Assembly (NCBI RefSeq): GCF_009720745.1
Contig: NZ_WNKX01000006.1
Location: 62,001 to 126,000 of the forward strand
Direction of reading: 5' to 3'
Length of the DNA: 64,000 bases
Source: Massilia eburnea
GTDB lineage: Bacteria > Pseudomonadota > Gammaproteobacteria > Burkholderiales > Burkholderiaceae_D
The notes beneath the pieces are model-generated. The model saw nothing but the letters and a program-made list of their open reading frames with translations. It did not search any database and was not told where the DNA came from. Positions 9,395 through 20,431 of this stretch are shown here, one piece after another (position 1 is the stretch's first letter; every line of letters starts with the position of its first letter). Made by a program: the position numbers and the translations under genes.

Positions 9395-11776
9395 ATGAAA
9401 CTAATTAAATTTGCAATATTGGCCCTTATTAGCCAGGCGGCTTTGGCGCAGAACGCGGATCGCCATTTCATGTCTGCCGCAAACAAGGGCAATGCGCTGG
9501 AAATCCGCACAAACGATGGCATTTACATCATCAAACCGTACTCCGCGGCGGTGGTGGAGACCAGTTTTATCCCGAAAGGGGAAGTGGCCGATCCGGTATC
9601 CCACGCGGTCATCATGGCGCCGGAAACTGTGGCAACTACGCTACGCGACGAGGGCGGCGTGCTGGAATTCGCTACGCCCGGCATCACCGTGCGCGTTGAA
9701 AAGCAGCCATTCCGTATCAGCTATGCCTACAAGGGGCAGCCCCTGGTGGCGGAAAAGCGCGGCTACCTCCATGAAGGCAAGCTGGAGGCCATTGAATTTG
9801 CGCTGGATGGCGACGAGGCCCTGTACGGCGCCGGCGCGCGCGCAGTTGGCATGAACCGCCGCGGCAACCGCTTCCAGTTGTACAACCGCGCCCACTACGG
9901 CTACGAAGCGCGTTCGCAGCTGCTGAACTTTACGATCCCGATGGCGCTGTCGTCGAAGAAGTACGCACTGCATTTTGATAATCCGCAGACCGGCTACCTG
10001 GACTTCGACAGCAAGAAAGACGGCACGCTGTCTTACGAAACCATCGGCGGCCGCAAGACATACCAGGTGATCGCGGGCGAGCAGTGGGAAGACGTGGTGG
10101 CCAATTACACCAGCCTGACCGGCCGCCAGCCGCTGCCGCCGCGCTGGGCTTTCGGCAATTTCGCCAGCCGCTTCGGCTACCACACAGAGGCTGAAACCCG
10201 CGCCGTGGTCGACAAGTTCATCGCCGACAAGATCCCGGTCGACGCGGTGGTGCTGGACCTGTACTGGTTCGGCAAGACCGTCAAAGGCACCATGGGCAAC
10301 CTGGCCTGGGACAAGGAGAGCTTCCCGAACCCGCAAGGCATGATGGCCGACCTGGCCGCGAAAGGCGTGAAAACGGTGGTCATCACCGAGCCTTTCGTGC
10401 TGACCACTTCCAGCCGCTGGCAGGAAGCGGTCGACAGGAAAGTGCTGGCTACCGATGCGGCTGGCGCGCCGTTCACATACAACTTCTACTTCGGACATAC
10501 GGGCCTGGTGGACTTGTACCGCCCAGAGGGGCGCGAATGGTTCTGGAATATCTACAAGGACCTGAAAGCCGGCGGCGTGGCCGGCTGGTGGGGTGACCTG
10601 GGCGAGCCGGAAGTGCATCCGGCCGCCCTGCGCCACGGCAGCAACGGCCAACTGGGCGCCGACCAGGTGCACAATATCTACGGCCACGACTGGGCGCGCC
10701 TGATCGCGGAAGGCTACCAGAAGGACTTCCCGAACGAGCGCCCTTTCATCCTGATGCGCGCCGGTTATTCGGGCTCGCAGCGCTTCGGCATGATTCCATG
10801 GTCGGGCGACGTGCAGCGCAGCTGGGGCGGCCTGCAGTCGCAAATGGAGATCGCGCTGCAAATGGGCATGCAAGGCCTGGCCTATATGCACTCCGACCTC
10901 GGCGGCTTTGCCTCGCCAATGCTGGACGACGAGCTGTATGTGCGCTGGCTGCAGTACGGCGTATTCCAGCCGGTGTTCCGCCCGCACGCGCAGGAAGAGG
11001 TGCCGGCCGAGCCAGTGTTCCGCACCGAACACACCAAGTCGCTGGCGCGCGATGCGATCCGCCTGCGCTACGCCATGCTGCCGTATAACTACAGCGCGGC
11101 CTTCGATAACAGCCAGACCGGCCTGCCGCTGATGCGGCCGCTCATGTTCGAAGACAGCGAAAACGGCGGGTCCTCGACCTATTTGTGGGGCCGCGACATC
11201 CTGGTTGCGCCTATTACGGAGCCGGGCGCCCAGCGCAAGGAAGTGAACTTCCCCAAGTCGGCCAGGACGTGGTTTGACTTCTACACGGGCGCGGCGCACA
11301 AAGGCGGCATCAATGAGGTGGTGCCGGTGGTGGCCGAGCACATTCCGGTCTTCGTGCGTGCTGGCGCCTTCGTGCCGATGGCGAACGTGGTGCAGACCAC
11401 GCGCGACTACAGCACCAGGCAAATCGCGTTGAATTACTACTACGACGCCAATGCCGGCGCCACCAACGGCAAGCTGTATGAAGACGATGGCGCCACCGCC
11501 AACGCTTACCAGCAAGGCAAATATGAAATCGCCCATTTCAGCGGCGCTGCGACGGCTGCGAGTCTCGAAATCGGCATCGAGACCGAAGTAGGCAAATCCT
11601 GGCAGCCCGTGGTGCGCACCTATACGCTCAAGGTGCATAACGTAGCGAGCCGCCCACGCAGCGTGCGTTGCGATGGCAAGGACGTGGCGTCACGCTGGGA
11701 TGCCCAAAGCCGGACCCTGCAAGTGGTCCTGCCAGCCCGTAGTGCAATGAAGGCAAAATTGGCAGTGATTCTGTAG
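9395..11776 (+). CDS. GH31 alpha-glucosidase / alpha-transglucosylase, exported
   Basis: A 793-residue protein with a short signal peptide (1-19). An N-terminal beta-sandwich (about 40-240) precedes the GH31 barrel. Nucleophile D401 is in GWWGDLGEPE and acid/base D472 in PWSGDVQRSW, close in spacing to Cellvibrio Agd31B, a 1,4-alpha-glucan transglucosylase. C-terminal beta domains follow. The enzyme could trim or rearrange maltodextrins in the periplasm; hydrolase versus transglucosylase cannot be told from sequence alone. No strong Shine-Dalgarno precedes the ATG. The TAG stop at 11774 lies inside the palindromic operator that serves the next gene. Confidence 0.88.
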   Translation: MKLIKFAILALISQAALAQNADRHFMSAANKGNALEIRTNDGIYIIKPYSAAVVETSFIPKGEVADPVSHAVIMAPETVATTLRDEGGVLEFATPGITVRVEKQPFRISYAYKGQPLVAEKRGYLHEGKLEAIEFALDGDEALYGAGARAVGMNRRGNRFQLYNRAHYGYEARSQLLNFTIPMALSSKKYALHFDNPQTGYLDFDSKKDGTLSYETIGGRKTYQVIAGEQWEDVVANYTSLTGRQPLPPRWAFGNFASRFGYHTEAETRAVVDKFIADKIPVDAVVLDLYWFGKTVKGTMGNLAWDKESFPNPQGMMADLAAKGVKTVVITEPFVLTTSSRWQEAVDRKVLATDAAGAPFTYNFYFGHTGLVDLYRPEGREWFWNIYKDLKAGGVAGWWGDLGEPEVHPAALRHGSNGQLGADQVHNIYGHDWARLIAEGYQKDFPNERPFILMRAGYSGSQRFGMIPWSGDVQRSWGGLQSQMEIALQMGMQGLAYMHSDLGGFASPMLDDELYVRWLQYGVFQPVFRPHAQEEVPAEPVFRTEHTKSLARDAIRLRYAMLPYNYSAAFDNSQTGLPLMRPLMFEDSENGGSSTYLWGRDILVAPITEPGAQRKEVNFPKSARTWFDFYTGAAHKGGINEVVPVVAEHIPVFVRAGAFVPMANVVQTTRDYSTRQIALNYYYDANAGATNGKLYEDDGATANAYQQGKYEIAHFSGAATAASLEIGIETEVGKSWQPVVRTYTLKVHNVASRPRSVRCDGKDVASRWDAQSRTLQVVLPARSAMKAKLAVIL

Positions 11777-11786
11777 CATGACTACA
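11772..11786. promoter_or_regulatory. Palindromic operator TGTAG-CATGA-CTACA
   Basis: Perfect 5-bp arms. The GH31 stop codon (TAG, 11774-11776) forms part of the left arm. It lies about 40 bp upstream of the -35 of the transporter promoter. Confidence 0.75.
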
Positions 11787-11826
11787 AAATGTCGTAAAAA
11801 CTGAGTGTTTACGGGCTGTCTGTGCA

Positions 11827-11855
11827 TTGACAGCCCTAAATCACCGTGTTATTTT
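11827..11855 (+). promoter_or_regulatory. Sigma-70 promoter of the MFS transporter
   Basis: TTGACA (11827-11832), a 17-bp spacer and TATTTT (11850-11855). The predicted start near 11862 gives a leader of about 18 nt before the chosen ATG at 11880. The -35 is in the right arm of an 8-bp inverted repeat (11813-11836, GGGCTGTC...GACAGCCC). Confidence 0.65.
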
Positions 11856-11879
11856 GCTACAAATTACTCGGGGACAGAA

Positions 11880-13211
11880 ATGCAAATGCATTCGATCATC
11901 AGCAAACCGCGCCTGACCTTCTGGCAGTTGTGGAACATGAGCTTCGGCTTCTTCGGCATTCAGTTTGGTTTCGCGCTGCAGAACACCAATACCAGCCGCA
12001 TTTTCTCCACCCTGGGTGCAACCCCGGACGAACTGCCGCTGTTCTGGCTCGCCGCGCCGGTTACCGGCCTGCTGGTGCAGCCGATCATCGGCTACCTGAG
12101 CGACAACACCTGGCACGCAACATGGGGCCGCCGCCGTCCTTTCTTCTTCATTGGCGCGCTGCTCGCCAGCATTGCGCTGTTCCTGATGCCCAATTCGACG
12201 GCCCTGTGGATGGCGATCCTGGTCCTGTGGCTGATGGATGCCTCCATCAATATCTCGATGGAGCCGTTCCGCGCCTTCGTCGGCGACAAGCTGGATGAAT
12301 CACAGCAGACAGCCGGCTTTGCAATGCAGACCTTCTTCATTGGCCTGGGCGGCGTGATTGCTTCGCTGCTGCCGATGATCTTCACGAATTACCTGCATGT
12401 CAGTAATGAAGTGGTGAACGGCGCCATTCCGGATTCCGTACGCTACTCGTTCTATGCTGGCGGCACCGCCTATTTCCTGTCAGTGCTGTGGACCGTGCTG
12501 TCTTCCGACGAACTGCCGCCGGAGGATATGGAGAAATTCCGCATGGAGAAAGCCCAGCGCCGAGGCCTGATCTACTCGCTGAAGGAGGTATTTGGCGGCT
12601 TCGTGCACATGCCGAAGACCATGGTGCAGCTGGCGCTGGTGCAGTTCTTCACCTGGTTCTCGCTGATGGGCATGTGGGTCTTTACCACGCCAGCCGTGGC
12701 GGAAAACGTCTTCGGCACGGTCGATGGCAAGTCGGCCATCTTCCAGGAAGCGGGCAACTGGGTCGGCAACCTGTTCGCCGTGTATGGCGGCGTTTCCGCG
12801 CTGGTCGCCTTCGTGCTGCCTAAGCTGGCGCATGCCACCAGCCGTAAATTCGTGCACATGCTTTGCCTCGTGATTGGTGGCCTGAGCCTGATCAGCATCG
12901 CCTTCATCCACGACAAGAACGTGCTGATGCTGCCGATGATCGGGGTGGGCATTGCGTGGGCCAGCATCCTGACCATGCCATATGCGATCCTGGCGGGCGC
13001 CTTGCCGGCCAAGCGCATGGGTTACTTCATGGGTGTGTTCAACTACTTCGTGGTGCTGCCGCAAATCGTCGCCAACCTGGTGCTCGGCCCCGTCATCAAA
13101 CACCTGTTCGGCGGCCATTCGGTCAACGTGCTGGTTCTTGGCGGCGTCTCGATGGCGATTGGCGGCATCCTGACCCTGATCGTGAGCGATTCGGCGAAGA
13201 AAGAAGCCTGA
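11880..13211 (+). CDS. MFS maltose/maltodextrin transporter (SLC45/GPH-like, MalY type)
   Basis: A 443-residue inner-membrane carrier with about 12 hydrophobic segments. It shows the family start (FWQLWNMSFGFFGIQFGFALQN), a sugar-transporter loop (GYLSDNTWHATWGRRRPFF) and MGYFMGVFNYFVVLPQI late in the protein. Proteins of this type import maltose or sucrose by proton symport, e.g. Caulobacter MalY. The start at 11880 is preferred over an in-frame ATG at 11805: GGGG lies six bases upstream and the predicted transcript begins near 11862. It leads an apparent operon with phosphoglucomutase and the MalS-like amylase. The palindrome at 11772 should control it. Confidence 0.9.
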   Translation: MQMHSIISKPRLTFWQLWNMSFGFFGIQFGFALQNTNTSRIFSTLGATPDELPLFWLAAPVTGLLVQPIIGYLSDNTWHATWGRRRPFFFIGALLASIALFLMPNSTALWMAILVLWLMDASINISMEPFRAFVGDKLDESQQTAGFAMQTFFIGLGGVIASLLPMIFTNYLHVSNEVVNGAIPDSVRYSFYAGGTAYFLSVLWTVLSSDELPPEDMEKFRMEKAQRRGLIYSLKEVFGGFVHMPKTMVQLALVQFFTWFSLMGMWVFTTPAVAENVFGTVDGKSAIFQEAGNWVGNLFAVYGGVSALVAFVLPKLAHATSRKFVHMLCLVIGGLSLISIAFIHDKNVLMLPMIGVGIAWASILTMPYAILAGALPAKRMGYFMGVFNYFVVLPQIVANLVLGPVIKHLFGGHSVNVLVLGGVSMAIGGILTLIVSDSAKKEA

Positions 13212-13279
13212 GCCATCCAGCGGCGCGCACCGAACGCGCCATTCGCGGTAAAAATATCCTCTGCGACGTAGACCCATGA

Positions 13280-14923
<1,644 letters not shown>

Positions 14924-14931
14924 GAAAGCGA

Positions 14932-16566
14932 ATGAAACTTTCATCCCTTGCATTTTCCCTCATGCTTGCCACTGGCGCGCACAGCGCACTGGCGGCGCAG
15001 CCCAAGCCTTTCCTTTGGGAGAATGCGACTGTCTACTTCCTGATTACCGACCGCTTCGCCAACGGCGACAAGGCCAACGACCTGGAATACGGCCGCAAGG
15101 CGGATGCGGCGCCCTTGCGCGGTTTCATGGGCGGGGACTTCAAGGGGCTGACGGCGAAGATCAAGTCAGGCTACTTCGACGACCTGGGCGTGGACGTGAT
15201 CTGGACTACGCCGCCGGTCGAACAAATTCACGCCGGCACGGATGAAGGCACAGGAAAATCCTACGGCTTCCACGGTTACTGGGCGCGCGACTTCACTGCG
15301 ATGGATGCCAATCTTGGCACCGAGAAGGACTTCCGCGATTTCGTCGAAGCCGCCCACGCCCGAGGGATCCGCGTTCTGCTGGATGTGGTGATGAATCATA
15401 CCGGTCCGGTGACCCAAAGCGATCCAGTCTGGCCTGAAGGCTGGGTGCGCACCGAGCCGCAGTGCACATACAAGGACGCGCCGACAACGGTCAGCTGCAC
15501 CCTGGTGAAGAACCTGCCGGACTTTCGCACCGAGAGCGATGCTCCGGTGGAGCTGCCTGCAGCCCTGGTTGAAAAGTGGAAGGCAGAAGGGCGCTACGAG
15601 CGCGAAGTAAAAGAGCTGGAACAGTTCTTCGCCCGCACCGGCTACCCGCGCGCGCCGCGCTACTACCTGATGAAATGGCATGCCGACTGGGTGCGCAAGT
15701 ACGGTGTCGACGGCTTCCGCGCCGATACGGCAAAGCACGTTGAACCTGCCGTCTGGGCGGAGCTGCACAAGGTCGCATTGGCCGCGCACGATGAATGGAA
15801 AAGCCTGAATCCGAAGAAGGTACTGGGCGATGGCCGTTTCTTCATGCTGGGCGAGGTGTACAACTACAATATCGCGCATGGACAGGATTTCGATATCGGC
15901 GGTGGCGCGAAGGCGAACTACTATGCCAATGGCTTTGATGCCCTGATCAACTTCGGCATGGTGTTCGATGCAAAGGGCGATTACGAGTCGATCTTCAGCA
16001 AGTACGCCACGCAGCTGGCGGGGCCGCTGAAAGGGCACACGGTGCTGAACTACATGGGCTCCCACGATGATGGCAATCCTTATGATCCGGCGCGCGAGAA
16101 GCCGTTTGAAACGGCCAGCAAGCTGCTGCTGGCGCCTGGCGTGGCGCAGATTTACTACGGCGACGAAATTTCACGTCGTCTCGACGTGGCCGACGCGAAG
16201 GGCGATGCAAAGCTGCGCTCCTTCATGAACTGGGGCGATATGAAGGCCAACGCAAAGGTGCGCGCGCATTGGGCGAAGCTGGGCGCGTTCCGGCAAATGC
16301 ATCCCGCCATCGGCGCCGGCGAACACAAGAAGCTGGCCGACGCGCCGTACACCTTCAGCCGCGTGCGGGGTGAAGACAAGGTTGTCGTGGCGCTGGATGT
16401 GAAGACAGGACAGCCGGTCGATATTTCCGTCGGCGGGATGTTTGCCGATGGCGCGAGGGTGAAGGATGCCTATTCAGGCGCGTCGTACACGGTGAAGGAC
16501 GGCGTTGTGCATACCAGCGGCAAGAGTTCTACGGTTTTGCTGGCTCGTCTTCCGGCGGATAAGTAA
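14932..16566 (+). CDS. Exported GH13 alpha-amylase, MalS-like
   Basis: A 544-residue protein with signal peptide (1-22, cut near ALAAQ). The GH13 barrel begins at ATVYFLITDRFANGD. Visible catalytic residues are D265 (GVDGFRADTAKHVE), E308 (FMLGEVYNYN) and D379 (YMGSHDDGNP); DVVMNH at 151-156 is region I. Long insertions around 165-245 with cysteines (C178, C189) resemble periplasmic MalS, which releases maltohexaose from maltodextrins. It sits 8 bp after pgm, with AGGAAAG overlapping the pgm stop, so the two are surely co-transcribed. Its 3' end overlaps the convergent DUF488 gene by 38 bp. Confidence 0.92.
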   Translation: MKLSSLAFSLMLATGAHSALAAQPKPFLWENATVYFLITDRFANGDKANDLEYGRKADAAPLRGFMGGDFKGLTAKIKSGYFDDLGVDVIWTTPPVEQIHAGTDEGTGKSYGFHGYWARDFTAMDANLGTEKDFRDFVEAAHARGIRVLLDVVMNHTGPVTQSDPVWPEGWVRTEPQCTYKDAPTTVSCTLVKNLPDFRTESDAPVELPAALVEKWKAEGRYEREVKELEQFFARTGYPRAPRYYLMKWHADWVRKYGVDGFRADTAKHVEPAVWAELHKVALAAHDEWKSLNPKKVLGDGRFFMLGEVYNYNIAHGQDFDIGGGAKANYYANGFDALINFGMVFDAKGDYESIFSKYATQLAGPLKGHTVLNYMGSHDDGNPYDPAREKPFETASKLLLAPGVAQIYYGDEISRRLDVADAKGDAKLRSFMNWGDMKANAKVRAHWAKLGAFRQMHPAIGAGEHKKLADAPYTFSRVRGEDKVVVALDVKTGQPVDISVGGMFADGARVKDAYSGASYTVKDGVVHTSGKSSTVLLARLPADK

Positions 16567-17071
16567 TTCGCAAGCCATCTACGCTGGCAAAGGGCGTCAG
16601 CTTATGCGGGCGCCTCTGGCGCGCGTCGATGATATCGTCGACGCGTACGCCGCGCACCAGCAAGGCGTCCGCCACCAGGGAACGGTGGCAGCGCCACGGT
16701 ACCGCTTCCGCGCACATCAACACGCAGGCCTTGCTGCGGCCAAGTTCGACAACCTGGTCGACGTTGGCGGCAAATTCTTCAGTCTGCATGTAGTCGGCAT
16801 AACCGCGAAACGATGTGTTGCGCCAGCCGGTGTTTGGCGAATCCTTGCGCGGGTGGCGCAGGCCGCCAAGCCCGCGCATGTAGCGGTACTCGATTCCCGC
16901 GCTTTTCAATGACGCCGCGAGCTCGTCCTGCCCGAACTGCGGGTTATGCCGCGACTTCGGCACCGTCCTGATGTCGAGCAGGCATGCAATGCCATTCTGC
17001 CGTAGCAATCCAATAAATTCCTCGATTGTGCGGTTCGAATGGCCGATGGTGCAGACGAGTTCCGAAGCCAT
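16529..17071 (-). CDS. DUF488 family protein
   Basis: A 180-residue cytoplasmic protein of the DUF488 family: CTIGHSNRTIEEFIGLL at the start, DIRTVPKSRHNPQF, then VLMCAEAVPWRCHRSLVADAL. The conserved Cys/His cluster (CAE...CHR) is thought to be an active or metal site, but no function is established for this subgroup. A GGAGA Shine-Dalgarno precedes the ATG. It lies 23 bp after the macro-domain gene, on the same strand. Macro-domain and DUF488 genes are nucleic-acid/ADP-ribose-related neighbours in many bacteria; that link is an inference here. Its tail overlaps the amylase gene. Confidence 0.85.
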   Translation of the reverse strand: MASELVCTIGHSNRTIEEFIGLLRQNGIACLLDIRTVPKSRHNPQFGQDELAASLKSAGIEYRYMRGLGGLRHPRKDSPNTGWRNTSFRGYADYMQTEEFAANVDQVVELGRSKACVLMCAEAVPWRCHRSLVADALLVRGVRVDDIIDARQRRPHKLTPFASVDGLRITYPPEDEPAKP

Positions 17072-17094
17072 GTGAGTCTCCGCGATAGCAGTTC

Positions 17095-17607
17095 CTAAGT
17101 TTGCTCGAGAATTCCTTTGTAGATGACAAGATCGGCTTGTGAGAAGCAGCAGAAGATGACTTCCTCAACTACCGAAAATTCTTCCGCTGCTGCACGAACC
17201 GTCGATACAGCCAGCTTGGCGGCCAGTTCTATGGGATATCCATAGATACCCGTGCTAATGCTGGGAAATGCCAAGGTTACAGCGCCGCTCCTGGATGCTT
17301 GTTCCACGCTGTTGCGATAGCACGCCGCCAGAAGCTCAGGCTCCCCGTTGGTGCCGCTGCGCCAGACCGGTCCGACCGTATGAATAATATACTTCGCCGG
17401 AAGGCGGTAAGCCTTTGTCAGCTTCGCCTGGCCAGTTCTGCAGCCACCGAGGAGACGGCATTCATGCACCAACTCCGGCCCGGCGGCGCGATGGATCGCG
17501 CCGTCAACGCCGCCGCCGCCGAGCAGCGATGAGTTTGCAGCATTGACGATGGCGTCCACAGTAAGCGTCGTGATGTCGCCTTGAATCGCGCGAAGAATGG
17601 TTGACAT
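17095..17607 (-). CDS. Macro-domain protein, O-acetyl-ADP-ribose deacetylase type (YmdB-like)
   Basis: A 170-residue single macro domain. The ADP-ribose site is visible: [30 protein letters not shown] (about 9-39), the phosphate loop [12 protein letters not shown] (about 115-126), and HTVGP. The family removes ADP-ribose or acetyl groups from ADP-ribose derivatives. It lies 26 bp downstream of the pullulanase stop and upstream of the DUF488 gene on the same strand. Readthrough from the pullulanase promoter is possible, though no functional link to starch is apparent. Confidence 0.93.
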   Translation of the reverse strand: MSTILRAIQGDITTLTVDAIVNAANSSLLGGGGVDGAIHRAAGPELVHECRLLGGCRTGQAKLTKAYRLPAKYIIHTVGPVWRSGTNGEPELLAACYRNSVEQASRSGAVTLAFPSISTGIYGYPIELAAKLAVSTVRAAAEEFSVVEEVIFCCFSQADLVIYKGILEQT

Positions 17608-17633
17608 GAGTAAGTGGAATTCGACCCTGGAGT

Positions 17634-20369
17634 TTATTCAACAAATACTATAGCCGTCCGGGGCGGAATGGTGAAGCTGCCCGTCGCAGCGTCGTAGCGG
17701 CCGGGCGACCCGGCCTGGACGGGATGGAGGCGGTATGCTTTACCTGCCTCGCTCTTTGCAACGATGGCCTGCTCGACCTTATCGACGTTGATGAAGTAGG
17801 CGATGGTGCGGAAGCGGGCGCCTTCATAGCCGCTGCCGTCCAGGCGCGCCGCCACGACAGTAGCAACCTGGTCGGGGCCCGTATTCAGGAAATGCAGGCG
17901 CTGTTTGATATCTTCCGCCGTGCGCATGCGGAACAGGGTGCTGCTGGCGCGAATGCGCAGCAGATCGCGGAAGGTGTCGCGAGCGAACGCAATATCGGCA
18001 GGTGCCGGCTGCAAAGCGCGATTGGCCAGCAACGGCTGCATCAGCGCGTAGTCCTTGCCGTTGTCCGCGGCTGGCGGCAAGCCCACGCCGAAATTATTGG
18101 TCTGGTACGACCAGTCCAGGCGATTGAACCAGTCGCCCGATTCGAAGCTGTTGCGGTCCATCGACTTGGAGCGCAGGATATCGAAACCGGCGTGGTAGTA
18201 GGCCACTCCTTGCGAGAAAGCATTGATGGCCGCCGCCAGCATCTGCACGCGCGCGCGGTCGGTGCTGGTGGTTGATAGCGGCAGCTTGAAGACATTGGCG
18301 TCGTACAGCGTCTGGTTGTCGTGGTTCTCCACGTAGTTGACTACTTCGCCCGGCTGGCTGGCATAGCCTGCCGGCTGGTTGCCGCCATAGACAATGGCTT
18401 GCAGCTCCCTGGTCTGGCCGTTAAACGTCTGCATGCGGTAGCTGCGGATGGAGCCGGCCAGGCCGACTTTCACCAGGTCCGAAGCCGCCAGCAGATCGGT
18501 TACGGGCCGCAAGCCTGCGCCGGCATTCGGGTCATACACCAATCCGTTCACGTAGCCCTGCTGCGCGATCGTCTGCTGCCCGGAGTCGCCGGCACTGCCG
18601 CCGCGCACTGCATCGCGTGCGCGGTCGCTGAAGGTGCCGATGCCGCTGCCGTTCAGCGACAATTGCGAAGCCTGAACGAAGCGCGCGCCATTTGCCACTT
18701 CGCCGAAATTCCAGCCTTCGCCGATCAGGTTCACATGCCGTCCGGCCGCCTTGTCGACGCGCGCCTGCAGGGCCTCCATCGCCGCGCGCGGCTGGTGGCC
18801 CATCAGGTCGAAGCGGAAGGAGTCGATGTGGTAATGCCTGGTCCACAGCTCGGCCGAGTCGATCATCAGCTTGGCCATCATGCGATTTTCCGTGGCCGTG
18901 TTGTAGCAGCAGGTCGAATTCTCGATGTCGCCCTTCAGGTTGAGGCGCTGGTAGTAGCCCGGCACGATGCGGTCCAGTACCGAGCGTTCCTGCTGGCCGC
19001 CGCGGAAGGTGTGGTTGTAGACAACGTCCGTGCCAACGCGCAGCCCGGTCTTGTGCAGGGCCATGACCATCTCGCGCAATTCAATGATGCGGCGCGCGCC
19101 ATCGGAAGCGTCGGTGCTGTAGCTGCCCTCGGGCGCGTTGTAATGCCATGGGTCATAGCCCCAGTTGTAGCAGTCCTTCTGGGCATTGTCGCTGATGATC
19201 TTCTGCTGCTGGTCGCTGTCCGGGGCGCCATGCACGACGGGTGCAATGCAACCCTTTTCCGGCACGCTGCCAAGGTCATACACCGGCAGCAGGTGGACGT
19301 CGGTCAGGCCGGCTTTGGCCAGTGCGGCCAAGTGCTTCATGCCGTTGGAGCCGGTTTCGCGGAAGGCGGTGTATTTGCCGCGGTTCGGCGCACTGACCGA
19401 CAAATCATTGATCGAGAAATCGCGCACGTGCAATTCGTAGATCGACATGTCGGGCTGGGCCTTGACCGTAGGGGGCGGCTGGTCCTTGCTCCAGCCGGGT
19501 GGCGCCAGGCGTGGATCGGCCAGGTCGGCGATGTAGCTGCGGGCGGAGTCGGTTGTCAGGCTGACGGAATAAGGATCGGTCACCAGGTTGCGCACCAGGC
19601 CGGTTTTCGGCGCCACCACGTCCACGACGTATTTGTAGTAATGGCTGAACAGGTCGCCACGTGCGCTGGCGGACCAGATACCTGTCTTCGCATCGGCGTG
19701 CATGGTGGCGATGGACTTTGGCTTGCCGCTGCCGGTGTCATAAAGGCAGACGGCGACGCGCTGTGCGGTTGGCGCCCACAACTTGAATGTTGTATTGCCT
19801 TGGGCGATGGTGGCGCCAAGGTCAGTTGCCTGTTCTGCGGCGGCGTAAATCTGGTCCAGGGCGCCCGGCACTTGCAGCGCTGTCGCATCGCGCACCGTGC
19901 CGTCCTGGTTTTCCTGCACCAGCACCAGCTGCTTTGCCAGCAGCGCAGGCAGGCGCGCACGGTCAGCGTCCGATAGCGCGAGCAGCGTTCCGTCGCCGGT
20001 GTATTTGAAGCGCTCGGCCAGCGCAGCGGGCGGTGCAGCCGTCGCCACTGACATCGGCAGGGCGCCTTCTGCGCCGCTGACAGCGCCGCCCAGGGGCGCG
20101 CTGATGCCGGCGGCGTTGGCGTAATACAGTTTGAAGCTGCCTTCCGCCTGGATGCCGGTCCATTTGGCGAGGCGGCCATCGAGCCATAAGGCACGGGCAT
20201 CGAAACCCTGGGTAGGAGCGAGCACCGTTTCAAACGGGGCATCGCAGGAGGCCAGCGTTGGCGGCGTGGATGCGGTCGGCGCGGCGCTAAGGGCGGTGGT
20301 CGGCGCCGCTGCGGCGGGAAATGCGGCAAGGGCCGGCAGGAGGGCCGCGACGAGGGTGCGCTGCTTCAT
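17634..20369 (-). CDS. pulA: Exported pullulanase-type alpha-1,6-glucosidase (GH13)
   Basis: A 911-residue protein with signal peptide (1-22). An N-terminal beta domain (about 45-185) is followed by a CBM48-like domain ([19 protein letters not shown], about 193-285) and the GH13 barrel. The pullulanase hallmark YNWGYDP is at 401-407. Catalytic residues are D521 ([11 protein letters not shown]), E551 ([10 protein letters not shown]) and D684 (VENHDNQT). A C-terminal beta domain ends the protein. It cleaves alpha-1,6 branches of pullulan or amylopectin limit dextrins, in the periplasm or outside. The 45 bp just upstream carry two TGTAG-type palindromes flanking a likely -10, a layout that fits repression. 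A GGAGAC Shine-Dalgarno precedes the ATG. Confidence 0.94.
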   Translation of the reverse strand: MKQRTLVAALLPALAAFPAAAAPTTALSAAPTASTPPTLASCDAPFETVLAPTQGFDARALWLDGRLAKWTGIQAEGSFKLYYANAAGISAPLGGAVSGAEGALPMSVATAAPPAALAERFKYTGDGTLLALSDADRARLPALLAKQLVLVQENQDGTVRDATALQVPGALDQIYAAAEQATDLGATIAQGNTTFKLWAPTAQRVAVCLYDTGSGKPKSIATMHADAKTGIWSASARGDLFSHYYKYVVDVVAPKTGLVRNLVTDPYSVSLTTDSARSYIADLADPRLAPPGWSKDQPPPTVKAQPDMSIYELHVRDFSINDLSVSAPNRGKYTAFRETGSNGMKHLAALAKAGLTDVHLLPVYDLGSVPEKGCIAPVVHGAPDSDQQQKIISDNAQKDCYNWGYDPWHYNAPEGSYSTDASDGARRIIELREMVMALHKTGLRVGTDVVYNHTFRGGQQERSVLDRIVPGYYQRLNLKGDIENSTCCYNTATENRMMAKLMIDSAELWTRHYHIDSFRFDLMGHQPRAAMEALQARVDKAAGRHVNLIGEGWNFGEVANGARFVQASQLSLNGSGIGTFSDRARDAVRGGSAGDSGQQTIAQQGYVNGLVYDPNAGAGLRPVTDLLAASDLVKVGLAGSIRSYRMQTFNGQTRELQAIVYGGNQPAGYASQPGEVVNYVENHDNQTLYDANVFKLPLSTTSTDRARVQMLAAAINAFSQGVAYYHAGFDILRSKSMDRNSFESGDWFNRLDWSYQTNNFGVGLPPAADNGKDYALMQPLLANRALQPAPADIAFARDTFRDLLRIRASSTLFRMRTAEDIKQRLHFLNTGPDQVATVVAARLDGSGYEGARFRTIAYFINVDKVEQAIVAKSEAGKAYRLHPVQAGSPGRYDAATGSFTIPPRTAIVFVE

Positions 20370-20380
20370 GATGTCTCCGT

Positions 20381-20395
20381 AGTAGTGATGCTACA
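20381..20395. promoter_or_regulatory. Operator AGTAG-TGATG-CTACA (one mismatch)
   Basis: It lies 12-26 bp upstream of the pullulanase ATG, overlapping the expected transcription start and leader. Its centre is 34 bp from that of the perfect copy at 20415, nearly the same spacing as at 4489/4522. Confidence 0.6.
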
Positions 20396-20414
20396 GAAAT
20401 CTTACCCTAAATTA

Positions 20415-20429
20415 TGTAGCTCTACTACA
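20415..20429. promoter_or_regulatory. Perfect palindromic operator TGTAG-CTCTA-CTACA
   Basis: Perfect arms, located between the dctD stop (20432) and the pullulanase gene. On the minus strand a TAAGAT -10 candidate lies between this site and the one at 20381, so both sites would flank or cover the promoter. Confidence 0.75.
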
Positions 20430-20431
20430 TT

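Noticed and set aside
18321..19976. 551-codon plus-strand frame opposite the pullulanase
   Set aside because: Antisense shadow of a gene with all GH13 motifs.
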